A stretch of 64,000 nt of DNA from an uncultured Hyphomicrobiales bacterium. Its GTDB lineage: Bacteria > Pseudomonadota > Alphaproteobacteria > Rhizobiales > Devosiaceae. The notes beneath the pieces were generated by a model. The model worked only from the letters and a program-made list of their open reading frames with translations, made no database searches and was not told the DNA's origin. Below, in pieces: positions 36,425-49,370 of this stretch. A program made the position numbers and the translations under genes. The DNA is taken from the NCBI GenBank assembly GCA_903828145.1, contig CAIKKY010000028.1:62001-126000 (forward strand), written 5' to 3'. Each line of letters starts with the position of its first letter. The first letter of the stretch is position 1.

Positions 36425-36440
36425 TTAAGCTTGCCTTAAC
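36425..36440. promoter_or_regulatory. CtrA-type binding site
   Basis: TTAA (36425-36428), seven bases, then TTAAC (36436-36440) match the CtrA consensus TTAA-N7-TTAAC, and lie within a larger inverted repeat (GCGTTAAG/CTTAACGC, 36422-36442). The site is in the 79-base region between the divergent genes at 36064 and 36479. Confidence 0.55.
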
Positions 36441-36478
36441 GCTTTGGAGTGCCTAGCGAGTAGAAAAGAGGGCGGCTG

Positions 36479-37885
36479 ATGAGCGATCAGGTGAAATTCG
36501 GGACAAGCGGCCTGCGCGGGCTGACGAGCGCGCTCCTCGGGCCCGTGGCCCGGCGCCATGTCACGGCGTTCCTGAGCCACCTCACGGCCCAGGGCGAACG
36601 ACCCGAGCGGGTCTATCTGGGGCGCGACCTGCGGGCATCGAGCCCGGCCCTGCTCGGCGATTGCGCGGCGGCGCTCCACGCAGCCGGGATCGAGGCGGTC
36701 GATTGCGGCGCGTTGCCCACACCGGCGCTGGCGCTTTACGCGATGGCGGCCGGGTGCCCGGCCATCATGGTCACGGGAAGCCATATTCCGGCGGACCGGA
36801 ACGGGCTCAAATTTTACACGCGGCTGGGCGAAATCAGTAAAGCCGACGAGGCGGGGATCATCGCGGCGCTCCGTCCTGAGGCGACGGAAGTGATCTCGCC
36901 GCCCCTGAGAAGCGAGGCGGCGCTGGCCGGGAATTTCTATCGGCAGCGCTATCGCTTTTTGATGCCCACCGATCTTCTCGTGGGCTGGCGGATCGGGGTG
37001 TTCGAGCAATCAGGCGTGGCGCGCGACATGCTGGTGTCGCTGTTCACGCGGGCGGGGGCCGAGGTCGTGCGCATCGGGCGGTCGGAGACCTTTATTCCGG
37101 TGGATACCGAGGCATTCTCCGACCCGATCTACGCGCCGTGCCACGCGGCGATCCGGGCGCAGCGGCTTGATGCGATTGTATCGACCGATGGCGATGGCGA
37201 CCGGCCCCTGCTGCTGCTTGCTGATGGTCAGTTTGTGCGCGGCGACGCGCTGGGGCTTCTCGCGGCGCAGTTCGTGGGGGCCGATTGTGTGGTGACGCCC
37301 GTCACCTCCAACTCGGGGATCGAGGCTCAGGGCGGGTTTGCCACGGTGATCCGCACCCGCGTCGGTTCGCCCTTTGTGATCGCGGCTATGGCCGAAAGCC
37401 CGGGCCGGGTGGTGGTGGGGTTCGAGGCCAATGGCGGCACGCTGCTGGGCTCGCCGGTGCGTGTGGGCCAAGTGCATCTCAGCGCCCTTCCAACTCGTGA
37501 TGCCATCCTGCCGCTGATTGCCGCGTTTTCGCTGGCGGCGCGGGCAGGGCTCAGCCTTGCGGCGCTGGTTGACAGGCTCGAACTTCCTGCCGCGCGGAGT
37601 GATCGGCTGGCGGATGTGCCGCCTGAACGGGGGCAGGCTTTTCTCGAGCGGCTGGTGGCAAGCTGGGGCACTTCATCGCTCAGCGCCCTGGCGGGCGGCA
37701 GTGACATGAACCTTACGACGCTCGACGGACCACGGGTCCGCTTTGCCAATGGTGAAATCCTGCATTATCGCGGCTCGGGCAACGCGCCCGAACTGCGTTG
37801 TTATGTTGAGGCGGCCACCGAGGCGCGGGCCGAGGTCCTGCTTGACGAGGGCCTCGCCATCGCGCGGCGGGCGATCTTCGCTTAA
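36479..37885 (+). CDS. Phosphomannomutase-like phosphohexomutase
   Basis: A 468-residue member of the alpha-D-phosphohexomutase superfamily, which moves phosphate between C1 and C6 of hexoses. All four sites are visible: FGTSGLRG at the start, the phosphoserine loop IMVTGSHIPADRNGLKF, the metal loop STDGDGDRPLLL and FEANGGTLLGS in domain 3, with a C-terminal RGSGNAPELRCYVEA phosphate-binding loop. TGSHIP replaces the TASHNP seen in most members. It resembles alphaproteobacterial proteins annotated as phosphomannomutase and involved in exopolysaccharide or nucleotide-sugar synthesis. It is distinct from the pgm in the glycogen operon. Its 3' end overlaps the convergent nucleoside hydrolase by 4 bases. 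Confidence 0.82.
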   Translation: MSDQVKFGTSGLRGLTSALLGPVARRHVTAFLSHLTAQGERPERVYLGRDLRASSPALLGDCAAALHAAGIEAVDCGALPTPALALYAMAAGCPAIMVTGSHIPADRNGLKFYTRLGEISKADEAGIIAALRPEATEVISPPLRSEAALAGNFYRQRYRFLMPTDLLVGWRIGVFEQSGVARDMLVSLFTRAGAEVVRIGRSETFIPVDTEAFSDPIYAPCHAAIRAQRLDAIVSTDGDGDRPLLLLADGQFVRGDALGLLAAQFVGADCVVTPVTSNSGIEAQGGFATVIRTRVGSPFVIAAMAESPGRVVVGFEANGGTLLGSPVRVGQVHLSALPTRDAILPLIAAFSLAARAGLSLAALVDRLELPAARSDRLADVPPERGQAFLERLVASWGTSSLSALAGGSDMNLTTLDGPRVRFANGEILHYRGSGNAPELRCYVEAATEARAEVLLDEGLAIARRAIFA

Positions 37886-38823
37886 GGCAGGCGCGCCAGC
37901 CGTTCCGCGAGCAGATCGTAGAACCCATCGGCATCGCCTGAGCGCAGATAGTGCACATTGCGCTTGCGGTCGGTGACGCCCCAGTAATCGGCCACGGTCA
38001 TCCCCACGGTCAGTTCACTCGTCGTCTCGATCTCGACATTGATGTGACGGCCCTCGAACAGCTCGGGCTTCAAGAGATAGGCAATGACGCAGGGGTCGTG
38101 CAGCGGCGCGCCTTCGGTGCCGTATTTGATGAGATCAAAGCGCTCCGAAAAGCTCAGCATCTGGTAGACGGCCGTGCCGGCCTTATTGCCAATCTCAAGC
38201 AGCTTCTTGAGGCGCTTCGGGGTCGACTGCATCATATGGGTCACATCGAGGGGGGCCATGACGATATGGACGCCCGAGCGCAGCACCACATCGGCGGCGT
38301 CCGGATCGACATAGATGTTGAATTCAGCTGCCGGGGTGACATTGCCGACCTCGAAATAGGCCCCGCCCATCATCACGATTTCCTTGATGCGGCCAATGAT
38401 GCGCGGCTCCTTGACCATGGCCATGGCGACATTGGTCAGCGGCCCGAGCGTGCACAGCGTGATGGTGCCGGGCTCGTGGCTCATCAGAGCCTCGATCAGA
38501 TAATCAACGCCATGCTGGGCTTCGAGCGTTTTCACGGGCGGCGGCAGGTCGGGGCCGTCGAGCCCGGTATCGCCATGCACATATTCGGCGGTGATGAGAG
38601 TGCGGCGCATCGGGCGTTCGCACCCGGCATAGACCGGCACGTCGGTCCGGCCGGCCAGTTCGACGATCTTCAGCGCATTGCGGGCATTCTGGGCGAGCGA
38701 CACATTGCCGGCAACCGCCACGATACCGATCACGTCCAGCGCTTCGGGCGAGGCGAGGGCGGTGAGAATGGCCACGGCATCGTCCTGTCCGGGGTCGGTA
38801 TCGATAATGATCTTGCGCGTCAT
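37882..38823 (-). CDS. Inosine-uridine preferring nucleoside hydrolase
   Basis: A 313-residue enzyme that hydrolyses nucleosides to base and ribose. The calcium-binding N-terminus IIIDTDPGQDDAVAIL is diagnostic, followed by GIVAVAGNVSLAQNARNAL, CTLGPLTNVAMAMV and AAEFNIYVDPDAADVVL. HDPCVIAYLL supplies the conserved C-terminal His-Asp. Length is typical. No transporter or salvage gene is adjacent. It starts at ATG 38823 and is divergent from the AI-2E transporter gene. Confidence 0.93.
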   Translation of the reverse strand: MTRKIIIDTDPGQDDAVAILTALASPEALDVIGIVAVAGNVSLAQNARNALKIVELAGRTDVPVYAGCERPMRRTLITAEYVHGDTGLDGPDLPPPVKTLEAQHGVDYLIEALMSHEPGTITLCTLGPLTNVAMAMVKEPRIIGRIKEIVMMGGAYFEVGNVTPAAEFNIYVDPDAADVVLRSGVHIVMAPLDVTHMMQSTPKRLKKLLEIGNKAGTAVYQMLSFSERFDLIKYGTEGAPLHDPCVIAYLLKPELFEGRHINVEIETTSELTVGMTVADYWGVTDRKRNVHYLRSGDADGFYDLLAERLARLP

Positions 38824-38911
38824 GGCCTGTCCTTGTGATCGCCTTTTCGCCCGCTACGGGGCGAATCCGGTGCTGATATTAGTCGGGCGCTGATCGCCCG
38901 TCGATCAGGAC

Positions 38912-38936
38912 GGAACGGGCCGCCGTCCACTGCGTT
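38912..38936 (+). promoter_or_regulatory. EcfG-type (general stress sigma) promoter
   Basis: GGAAC (38912-38916) and CGTT (38933-38936) are separated by exactly 16 bases. The motif lies 28 bases upstream of the TTG start of the AI-2E transporter gene. Confidence 0.72.
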
Positions 38937-38963
38937 AGCGATCATCGAGCAGGGGAGAGTGGA

Positions 38964-40154
38964 TTGCCCGCCACGTTACGCCGCGAACGGTCGCGGGCGC
39001 TTGAACGCGCTCTGGCCCGCACCAATTTTGAAAATCTCATCGTTCGGTCGGCGCAACTGGCGACCATTGCCATCGGGCTCATTGCGGTGCTGGCCGTGCT
39101 GAAAGTCGGCCAATCCGTGCTCGCGCCGCTGTTTTTGGCCATTACGGTGGGCCTGATGTTCGGGCCCATTGCACGGTGGCTGGAAGCGCGCGGTATGGTG
39201 CCGGGTATCTCGGCGGCGCTCGTTGTGCTGCTGTTCATGCTGCTGATCGCGGGGGCAGGGCTCCTGTTCTTCCAACCGCTGATGGATTGGGCGACGCGCA
39301 TTCCCCGGCTCTGGGCCCGCCTGCAGACCGAGATCGCCAGCCTCCGCGAACCGCTGAAGTCCCTTGGGGCGCTGCAGGATCAGGTTCAGGGTGCGCTGGG
39401 TGAGGATCAGGCTGTGGCGGTGACGGTCAATGACGGGGGGCCGGTGGCATCGGCTGCGGCGGTTATTCCCGCCGTGCTCGCCGCGGTGCTGATCTTTCTC
39501 GTCAGCCTCTATTTTTACCTGGCGACGCGCGACAGCATCCGTGTGGCCACGCTGCGGCTCTGCATCAGCCGCAGTATGCGCTGGCGCACGGCGCATGTGT
39601 TTCGCGATGTCGAAGACAAGGTGAGCCGGTATCTCATCACCATTACCCTCGTGAATGTCGGGGTGGGGATCGTTGTCGGCGGGTTGATGGCGCTGATCGG
39701 CCTACCCTCGCCGCTGCTTTGGGGCGCGCTGGCCTTCGTGCTGAATTACATTCCGTTTCTCGGGCAGGCGGGGCTCGCGGCGCTTCTGTTTTTCACCGGG
39801 CTCGGGTCGGGCGGCATACTGGGCAGCGGGCTGATTGGCGGACTTCTGCCCATGGGGCTCTATTTCTTAGTCAATTTCATCGAAGGGAATTTCGTTACGC
39901 CCAATCTTCTGGGCCGGGCGATGACCATCAACCCGTTCCTGATCTTTCTGTCGCTGGCGATCTGGATCTGGGCCTGGGGCGCGGTGGGGGGACTCATCGC
40001 GGTGCCGTCCCTGCTCATCATCACCTCGATCCTCGGGCACATCCTACCCACGGCGCCGAGCCTGTCGGCCAAGACCCGCCGGGAAACGGCCGGGATTGAG
40101 GAGCGGCGGGCCGTGCTGGCTGCGGGCGTTGCTGAAGAAACGCCGTCGGCATGA
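38964..40154 (+). CDS. AI-2E/PerM-family transporter
   Basis: A 396-residue membrane protein of the PerM/TqsA/DUF20 family. TTG 38964 is the likely start, with ggggag 7-8 bases upstream; a GTG at 38959 is out of frame. Helices cluster near residues 30-80, 85-110, and in the C-terminal half, with the signature block ALIGLPSPLLWGALAFVLNYIPFLGQ and later NLLGRAMTINPFLIFLSLAIW. Members move autoinducer-2 or act as ion exchangers; the substrate is unknown here. Expression is probably stress-linked because a GGAAC-N16-CGTT promoter lies just upstream. Confidence 0.88.
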   Translation: MPATLRRERSRALERALARTNFENLIVRSAQLATIAIGLIAVLAVLKVGQSVLAPLFLAITVGLMFGPIARWLEARGMVPGISAALVVLLFMLLIAGAGLLFFQPLMDWATRIPRLWARLQTEIASLREPLKSLGALQDQVQGALGEDQAVAVTVNDGGPVASAAAVIPAVLAAVLIFLVSLYFYLATRDSIRVATLRLCISRSMRWRTAHVFRDVEDKVSRYLITITLVNVGVGIVVGGLMALIGLPSPLLWGALAFVLNYIPFLGQAGLAALLFFTGLGSGGILGSGLIGGLLPMGLYFLVNFIEGNFVTPNLLGRAMTINPFLIFLSLAIWIWAWGAVGGLIAVPSLLIITSILGHILPTAPSLSAKTRRETAGIEERRAVLAAGVAEETPSA

Positions 40155-40299
40155 CCGAAGCCTGTCATAAGCCATGAGCCCGGCGCATATGTCGGGCCTC
40201 GGGTCTTCGCTGAGCGCGGGGCTGGCGGCCTTCCCCCCGGCGTTAAACTTTGCGACAGTGCTTGCTCTGAGGGGAGCTACAACAAAGGCCCAATATCTA

Positions 40300-42777
40300 A
40301 TGACCGCATCGACTATCGTGCTCGAGGTGCCAACACCTGACAAGCGCGCGCTGAGCGCTGACGCGCTTGAGGCCGCCATTCTGGAAAAACTCACCTATTC
40401 GGTGGGTAAAGACCCGCTGGTTGCGCGCGAGCATGATTGGCTGAAGGCCACCATTCTGGCGGTGCGCGACCGCGTGATCGATCATTGGATGGAGTCGAGC
40501 CGCGAAACCTGGCGGACCGGCGACAAGCGCGTCTATTACCTCAGCCTTGAATTCCTGATCGGGCGGCTGATACGCGATGCGATGAGCAACCTCGGCCTGA
40601 TGGAGCCGGTGCGCGAAGCGCTGAAGCGGTTCAAGGTTGATCTCAATGATCTCGTGGCGCTGGAGCCCGATGCGGCGCTGGGCAATGGCGGCCTCGGTCG
40701 GCTCGCGGCCTGCTTTCTTGAATCCATGTCGAGCGTCAATATCCCGGCCTATGGCTATGGCATCCGCTACGTGCATGGCCTGTTCCGGCAGGAAATGAGC
40801 GAAGGCTGGCAGGTTGAGCTGCCCGAAGACTGGCTGGCGCACGGCAACCCCTGGGAATTCGAGCGGCGCGAAAGCTCGTATGAAATCGGGTTTGGCGGGC
40901 ATGTCGAGGCGATGACCGAGGCCGATGGCACGACACGGCTCGAATGGCGCCCGGCTGAACATGTGCTCGCGGTTGCCTTCGATACGCCGATTGTCGGCTG
41001 GCGTGGCGATCGGGTGAATACGCTGCGGCTGTGGAGCGCGCAGCCGATTGACCCGATCCTGCTTGATCGCTTCAATTCGGGCGACCACATCGGGGCGCTC
41101 GCGGAAAGCGCCAAGGCGGAGTCGATTACCCGGGTGCTCTATCCGGCCGATTCAACGCCCGCCGGGCAGGAATTGCGGCTGCGGCAGGAATATTTCTTCT
41201 CCTCCGCCTCGCTGCAGGACATTGTGCGGCGGCATATGCAGCAATATGGCGACCTGGGGTCGTTGTCGGATCGGGTGGCGATCCAGCTCAATGACACCCA
41301 TCCGGCGATTTCCATCGCCGAGCTGATGCGCATCCTCATCGATCTGTATGGGATGAAGTGGAAGCAGGCCTGGACGCTGACCAAGGCGACCTTCGGCTAT
41401 ACCAACCACACGCTGTTGCCCGAGGCGCTTGAAACCTGGCCGCTGGCGCTGATGGAGCGCATGTTGCCGCGCCAGATGCAGATCATCTATGCGATCAACG
41501 CTGAAGTTCTGGGCGAGGCGCGCGCCATGGGCGGCTTTACCGAGCCGCAGATTGCCGCGATTTCGCTCATCGATGAACATGGCAGCCGCCGCGTGCGCAT
41601 GGGACAACTGGCTTTTGTCGGTTCCCATTCGGTCAATGGCGTGTCGGCGCTCCATTCCGAACTCATCAAATCCGAGCTGTTTCCCGATCTCAATCGGCTC
41701 TATCCGGGCCGGATCAACAACAAGACCAATGGCGTGACGCCGCGGCGCTGGCTGATGCAGTGCAACCCGGCCCTGACCAAGCTGATCGCCGGGCGGATCG
41801 GGCCGAAGTTCCTCGATGATCTCGATGCGCTGGTTGATCTCGACAAACATGCCGATGATCCGGGGTTCCAGGCCCAGTTCATGGCCATCAAGCGCGCCAA
41901 TAAGGTGGCGCTGGCGCAGGTGATCAAGGATCGCCTGGGCTTTACGGTGTCGCCGGATGCGCTGTTCGATGTGCAGGTGAAGCGCATTCATGAATACAAG
42001 CGGCAGTTGCTCAACATCATCGAGACGGTGGCGCTCTACTCGGCCATTCGCTCGCAGCCGCATAAAAAATGGGTGCCGCGCGTCAAGGTCTTCGCCGGTA
42101 AGGCCGCGCCGGGCTACTGGAATGCCAAGCTCATCATCAAGCTCATCAATGATGTGGCCAAGGTCGTGAACAATGATCCGGCGGTGCGCGGGCTGTTGAA
42201 GGTCGCGTTTCTGCCCAATTACAACGTGAGCCTTGCCGAAATCATCATGCCGGCAGCAGACCTCTCCGAGCAGATTTCGACGGCCGGGATGGAAGCCTCG
42301 GGCACGGGCAACATGAAGTTCATGGCCAATGGCGCCGTGACCATCGGCACGTTGGATGGCGCGAATGTCGAAATGCTCGAGCAGGTGGGCACCGACAACA
42401 TGGTGATCTTCGGGCTCACAACCCATGAGGTTGCCGACAAGCGGGCGCGCAGCGACGTGCCGCGCAGCGCCATCGACCTGTCGCCGGTGCTGCGCGAAGC
42501 GCTGGAAGCGATTGCGACCGGCGTGTTTTCGCCCGACGATCCGCATCGCTACCGCGATCTCGTGGGCGGGCTTTATGACCATGACTGGTTTATGGTGGCG
42601 CGGGATTTCGACGCCTACTGGACCGCGCAGCGTCAGGTAGATGCGCTGTGGCACGATACCAAGACCTGGGCCGCAATGGCCATCCGCAACACAGCGCATG
42701 TGGGGTTCTTCTCCTCCGACCGGACCATCCGGCAGTATGCAGAGGACATCTGGGGCGTTCCGGCCCGGAAAGGATAG
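40300..42777 (+). CDS. glgP: Glycogen/starch phosphorylase
   Basis: An 825-residue PLP-dependent phosphorylase that releases glucose-1-phosphate from alpha-1,4-glucan ends (E. coli GlgP 815). ATG 40300 begins MTASTIVLEVPTPDKR; earlier in-frame starts fall in the upstream spacer. Clear marks are RVYYLSLEFLIGR, ALGNGGLGRLAACFLESM, IQLNDTHPAISIAELM and, near the C-terminus, the PLP-lysine block EASGTGNMKFMANGA. It is the first gene of the glycogen operon; 145 bases separate it from the preceding AI-2E gene and probably contain its promoter, though none is plain. glgB follows after 3 bases. Confidence 0.97.
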   Translation: MTASTIVLEVPTPDKRALSADALEAAILEKLTYSVGKDPLVAREHDWLKATILAVRDRVIDHWMESSRETWRTGDKRVYYLSLEFLIGRLIRDAMSNLGLMEPVREALKRFKVDLNDLVALEPDAALGNGGLGRLAACFLESMSSVNIPAYGYGIRYVHGLFRQEMSEGWQVELPEDWLAHGNPWEFERRESSYEIGFGGHVEAMTEADGTTRLEWRPAEHVLAVAFDTPIVGWRGDRVNTLRLWSAQPIDPILLDRFNSGDHIGALAESAKAESITRVLYPADSTPAGQELRLRQEYFFSSASLQDIVRRHMQQYGDLGSLSDRVAIQLNDTHPAISIAELMRILIDLYGMKWKQAWTLTKATFGYTNHTLLPEALETWPLALMERMLPRQMQIIYAINAEVLGEARAMGGFTEPQIAAISLIDEHGSRRVRMGQLAFVGSHSVNGVSALHSELIKSELFPDLNRLYPGRINNKTNGVTPRRWLMQCNPALTKLIAGRIGPKFLDDLDALVDLDKHADDPGFQAQFMAIKRANKVALAQVIKDRLGFTVSPDALFDVQVKRIHEYKRQLLNIIETVALYSAIRSQPHKKWVPRVKVFAGKAAPGYWNAKLIIKLINDVAKVVNNDPAVRGLLKVAFLPNYNVSLAEIIMPAADLSEQISTAGMEASGTGNMKFMANGAVTIGTLDGANVEMLEQVGTDNMVIFGLTTHEVADKRARSDVPRSAIDLSPVLREALEAIATGVFSPDDPHRYRDLVGGLYDHDWFMVARDFDAYWTAQRQVDALWHDTKTWAAMAIRNTAHVGFFSSDRTIRQYAEDIWGVPARKG

Positions 42778-42780
42778 CTA

Positions 42781-44976
42781 TTGGCGAGGGGCAAGCGAGG
42801 GGAAGCTGGCGCGGACGATATCCGGGCCATCATCGAAGGGCGCCATGCCGATCCGTTCGGCATTCTGGGGCTGCATGAGGCTGAGGGGCGCTTTATGGCC
42901 CGCTGCTTCATTCCCCATGCCAGCGCGGTGACGGCCATGTCGCTCGACGGTGCGGTGCTGGGCGAGCTGGTCCGGCGCGACGACGCCGGATTTTTCGAGG
43001 GCGAGATCGCCATCAAACACCGCCAGCCGATCCAGTATCGGGCGCGCAATGAGGGCGGTGTCTGGGATGTGCACGATCCCTATAGTTTCGGCCCGGTGCT
43101 GGGCCCGCTCGATGATTACTATATCGGCGAGGGCTCGCACCTGAGGCTTTTCGACAAGCTCGGCGCCCATGCGATGAGTTTTGAGGGCGTTGCGGGCACG
43201 CATTTCGCGGTGTGGGCGCCCAATGCGCGGCGCGTCAGCGTGATCGGCCCGTTCAATGATTGGGACGGGCGGCGGCACGCGATGCGGCTGCGGCTCAATA
43301 CTGGCATCTGGGAAGTGTTCATTCCCGCAGTGGGTGTGGGCGCGCTCTACAAATTCGAGATTGTCGGCCCCGATGGCACGCTGCGGCCCCTTAAGGCCGA
43401 TCCGTTTGCGCGGCAATCGGAAATGCGGCCCAAGACCGCGTCGGTCGTTGCCGACCCCAGTCCCTTCACCTGGACCGATGCGGCCTATATCGACAAGCGC
43501 GGCAAGACCGACTGGCGGCGCACGGCCGTGTCGATCTACGAGGTGCACCTCGGCTCGTGGCGCAAGCGGGCCGATGGCGGCTTCATGAGCTATGACCAAT
43601 TGGCCGAACAGCTCATTCCCTATGCCGCCGATATGGGGTTCACCCATCTCGAACTGCTGCCGATCACCGAGCATCCCTATGATCCGAGCTGGGGCTACCA
43701 GCCGACCGGGCTTTATGCGCCCACGGCGCGGTTTGGTGATCCGGCGGGGTTCAAGCGCTTCGTCAATGCCGCGCATGCGGCCGGGCTCGGCGTGATCCTC
43801 GATTGGGTGCCGGCGCATTTCCCCACCGACGAGCATGGGCTCGCGCGGTTCGATGGCACAGCGCTCTATGAGCATGATGATCCGCGCCAAGGCTATCACC
43901 CGGACTGGAACACGGCGATCTACAATTTCGGGCGCAAGGAAGTGGCGAGCTATCTCGTCAACAACGCGCTCTACTGGCTTGAGCATTTCCATCTTGATGG
44001 GCTGCGGGTCGATGCCGTGGCCTCGATGCTCTATCTGGATTACTCGCGCCAGGCCGGAGAGTGGGTGCCCAACCAGTTTGGCGGCAACCACAATCTCGAA
44101 GCCGTGGCGTTCCTGCGGCGGGTCAATGTCGAGGCCTACCGCCAGCACCCCGGCGTCATGATGATTGCCGAGGAATCCACCTCCTGGTCGGGCGTCAGCG
44201 CCCCGGCCGATGCCGGTGGGCTGGGCTTCGGGTTCAAGTGGAACATGGGCTTCATGAATGACACGCTGCGCTACATGGCGCGTGATCCCATTCATCGGCG
44301 CTTTCACCACAATGACATGACCTTCGCGGCGCTTTACGCCTTTTCGGAAAACTTCATCCTGCCGCTGAGCCATGATGAAGTGGTCCATGGCAAAGGCTCA
44401 CTCCTCGCGAAAATGGGTGGCGATGACTGGCAACAGTTCGCCTCGCTCAGGGCCTATTACGCCTTCATGTGGGGGTGGCCGGGCAAGAAGCTCCTGTTCA
44501 TGGGGCAGGAATTTGCCCAGCGCGAGGAATGGACCGAGACCAAGGCGCTTGACTGGTATCTGCTCGATGCTCCGGCCCATGAGGGGGTCAGGCGGCTTGT
44601 GGGCGATCTCAATGCCACCTATCGCGATGTGCCGGCGCTGCACGCGCGGGACAATGAGCCTGAGGGGTTCCGCTGGCTGATTGGCAATGACCATGCCAAT
44701 TCGGTCTTCGCTTTTGCGCGGCAGGCGCCTGGCGCGTCGCCCGTGGTGGTGATTGCGAACCTCACCCCGGTGCCGCGCGAGACCTATCGCGTGCCCATGC
44801 CCAAAGCGGGCATCTGGCGCGAGCGGCTCAATACCGATGCGGGCTGGTATGGCGGCACCAATATGGGCAATCTGGGCGAAGTGATTGCCAAACAAAGCGA
44901 TGTGCCGGGTCTTGGTGCCTATGCAGACCTGACCCTGCCGCCAATGTCGACGCTCTATTTGACCTGTGCTGAATAA
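42781..44976 (+). CDS. glgB: 1,4-alpha-glucan branching enzyme
   Basis: A 731-residue GH13 enzyme that makes the alpha-1,6 branches of glycogen. It starts at TTG 42781, 3 bases after the glgP stop. Residues 1-110 form the N1 domain, about 120-220 a CBM48 (GTHFAVWAPNARRVSVIGPFND), then the barrel: LDWVPAHFPTD, nucleophile Asp411 in GLRVDAVAS, acid/base Glu464 in MIAEES and LSHDEVVHGK. WGYQPTGLYAPTARFG and FMGQEFAQREEW are branching-enzyme specific. Two N-domains plus normal C-domain make it the standard long bacterial form. Confidence 0.97.
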   Translation: MARGKRGEAGADDIRAIIEGRHADPFGILGLHEAEGRFMARCFIPHASAVTAMSLDGAVLGELVRRDDAGFFEGEIAIKHRQPIQYRARNEGGVWDVHDPYSFGPVLGPLDDYYIGEGSHLRLFDKLGAHAMSFEGVAGTHFAVWAPNARRVSVIGPFNDWDGRRHAMRLRLNTGIWEVFIPAVGVGALYKFEIVGPDGTLRPLKADPFARQSEMRPKTASVVADPSPFTWTDAAYIDKRGKTDWRRTAVSIYEVHLGSWRKRADGGFMSYDQLAEQLIPYAADMGFTHLELLPITEHPYDPSWGYQPTGLYAPTARFGDPAGFKRFVNAAHAAGLGVILDWVPAHFPTDEHGLARFDGTALYEHDDPRQGYHPDWNTAIYNFGRKEVASYLVNNALYWLEHFHLDGLRVDAVASMLYLDYSRQAGEWVPNQFGGNHNLEAVAFLRRVNVEAYRQHPGVMMIAEESTSWSGVSAPADAGGLGFGFKWNMGFMNDTLRYMARDPIHRRFHHNDMTFAALYAFSENFILPLSHDEVVHGKGSLLAKMGGDDWQQFASLRAYYAFMWGWPGKKLLFMGQEFAQREEWTETKALDWYLLDAPAHEGVRRLVGDLNATYRDVPALHARDNEPEGFRWLIGNDHANSVFAFARQAPGASPVVVIANLTPVPRETYRVPMPKAGIWRERLNTDAGWYGGTNMGNLGEVIAKQSDVPGLGAYADLTLPPMSTLYLTCAE

Positions 44977-45007
44977 TAAGCACAATCCTTGAGGGAGGAG
45001 GACTGTC

Positions 45008-46281
45008 ATGGCTGATTACCGGACCCCATCGCCGCTGGCCCGTGAGGCCATGGCCTATGTGCTGGCGGGCGGGCGTGGCACGCGCCTGTTCGAACTGACC
45101 GACCGACGCGCCAAGCCTGCGGTCTATTTCGGTGGCAAGAGCCGCATTATCGACTTCGCGCTGTCCAATGCACTGAACTCGGGCATCCGCCGTATTTCTG
45201 TGGCGACGCAATATCAGGCGCATTCGCTGATCCGGCACCTGCAACGCGGCTGGAATTTTCTGCGCACAGAACGAAACGAAAGTTTCGATGTGCTCCCGGC
45301 GAGCCAGCGCGTCTCCGAGACGCAATGGTACGAGGGCACGGCCGATGCCGTGTACCAGAACATGGACATCATCGAGGATTATGGTCCGCGCTATATCGTG
45401 CTGCTCGCGGGCGACCATATTTACAAGATGGACTATGAAATCATGCTGCGCCAGCACGTCGATACGGGCGCGGACGTGACCATTGGCTGCCTTGAAGTGC
45501 CGCGCATGGAGGCCACAGGTTTCGGCGTGATGCATGTCGATGGCCGCGACCGGATCGTTGATTTCGTTGAAAAACCAAAGAATCCGCCGGGGATTCCCGA
45601 CCGGCCGGATTATGCGCTCGCTTCGATGGGCATTTACGTCTTCGAGACGCGCTTTTTGATGGAGCAATTGCGCCGCGATGCCGCGACCCCGGGGTCGAGC
45701 CGCGACTTCGGCAAGGACATCATTCCCTATATCGTCAAGAACGGCTCGGCCTGGGCGCACCGGTTCCCGCGCTCCTGCGTGCGCTCGCCCAACGAGGAAG
45801 TGGCCTATTGGCGCGATGTGGGCACGGTTGATGCCTATTGGAAGGCCAATATCGACCTGACTGACGTGACCCCGCAGCTTGATCTGTATGATCGCGACTG
45901 GCCGATCTGGACCTTTGCGGAAATCACGCCACCGGCCAAGTTCGTGCATGATTTTGAGGGTCGGCGCGGGTCGGCGGTCAATTCGCTGGTCTCGGGCGAT
46001 TGCATTGTGTCGGGGGGGCTTCTCAACAAGACACTGCTGTCGACTGGCTGCCGGGTGCATTCCTACTCGGAACTGTCGGAAGCAGTGGTGCTGCCCCATT
46101 GCACCATCGGGCGCGGTGCGCGGCTCAAGAAGATCGTCCTCGATCGCGGCGTGAACATTCCTGAAGGCATGGTCGTGGGCGAAGATCCTGAATTCGATGC
46201 CAAGTGGTTCCGCCGCACGCCCGAGGGTGTGACGCTTGTCACCCAGCCGATGGTTGATCGGCTGGTCGCCAGCCGCACGCC

Positions 46282-46285
<4 letters not shown>
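45008..46285 (+). CDS. glgC: Glucose-1-phosphate adenylyltransferase
   Basis: A 425-residue ADP-glucose pyrophosphorylase, the committed step of glycogen synthesis from glucose-1-phosphate and ATP. It starts at ATG 45008 with an excellent aggagga site. The nucleotide loop is [52 protein letters not shown] and VEKPKNPP follow. The C-terminal left-handed helix domain has [13 protein letters not shown]-type repeats ([15 protein letters not shown]). Alphaproteobacterial forms are usually activated by fructose-6-phosphate and pyruvate. Its stop overlaps the glgA start. Confidence 0.97.
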
Positions 46286-49357
<3,072 letters not shown>

Positions 49358-49370
49358 GGACGGCCCTGAC

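Noticed and set aside
41152-42699. 515-residue open frame antisense to glgP
   Set aside because: glgP is complete with the PLP-lysine motif on the plus strand; the antisense frame is composition-driven.
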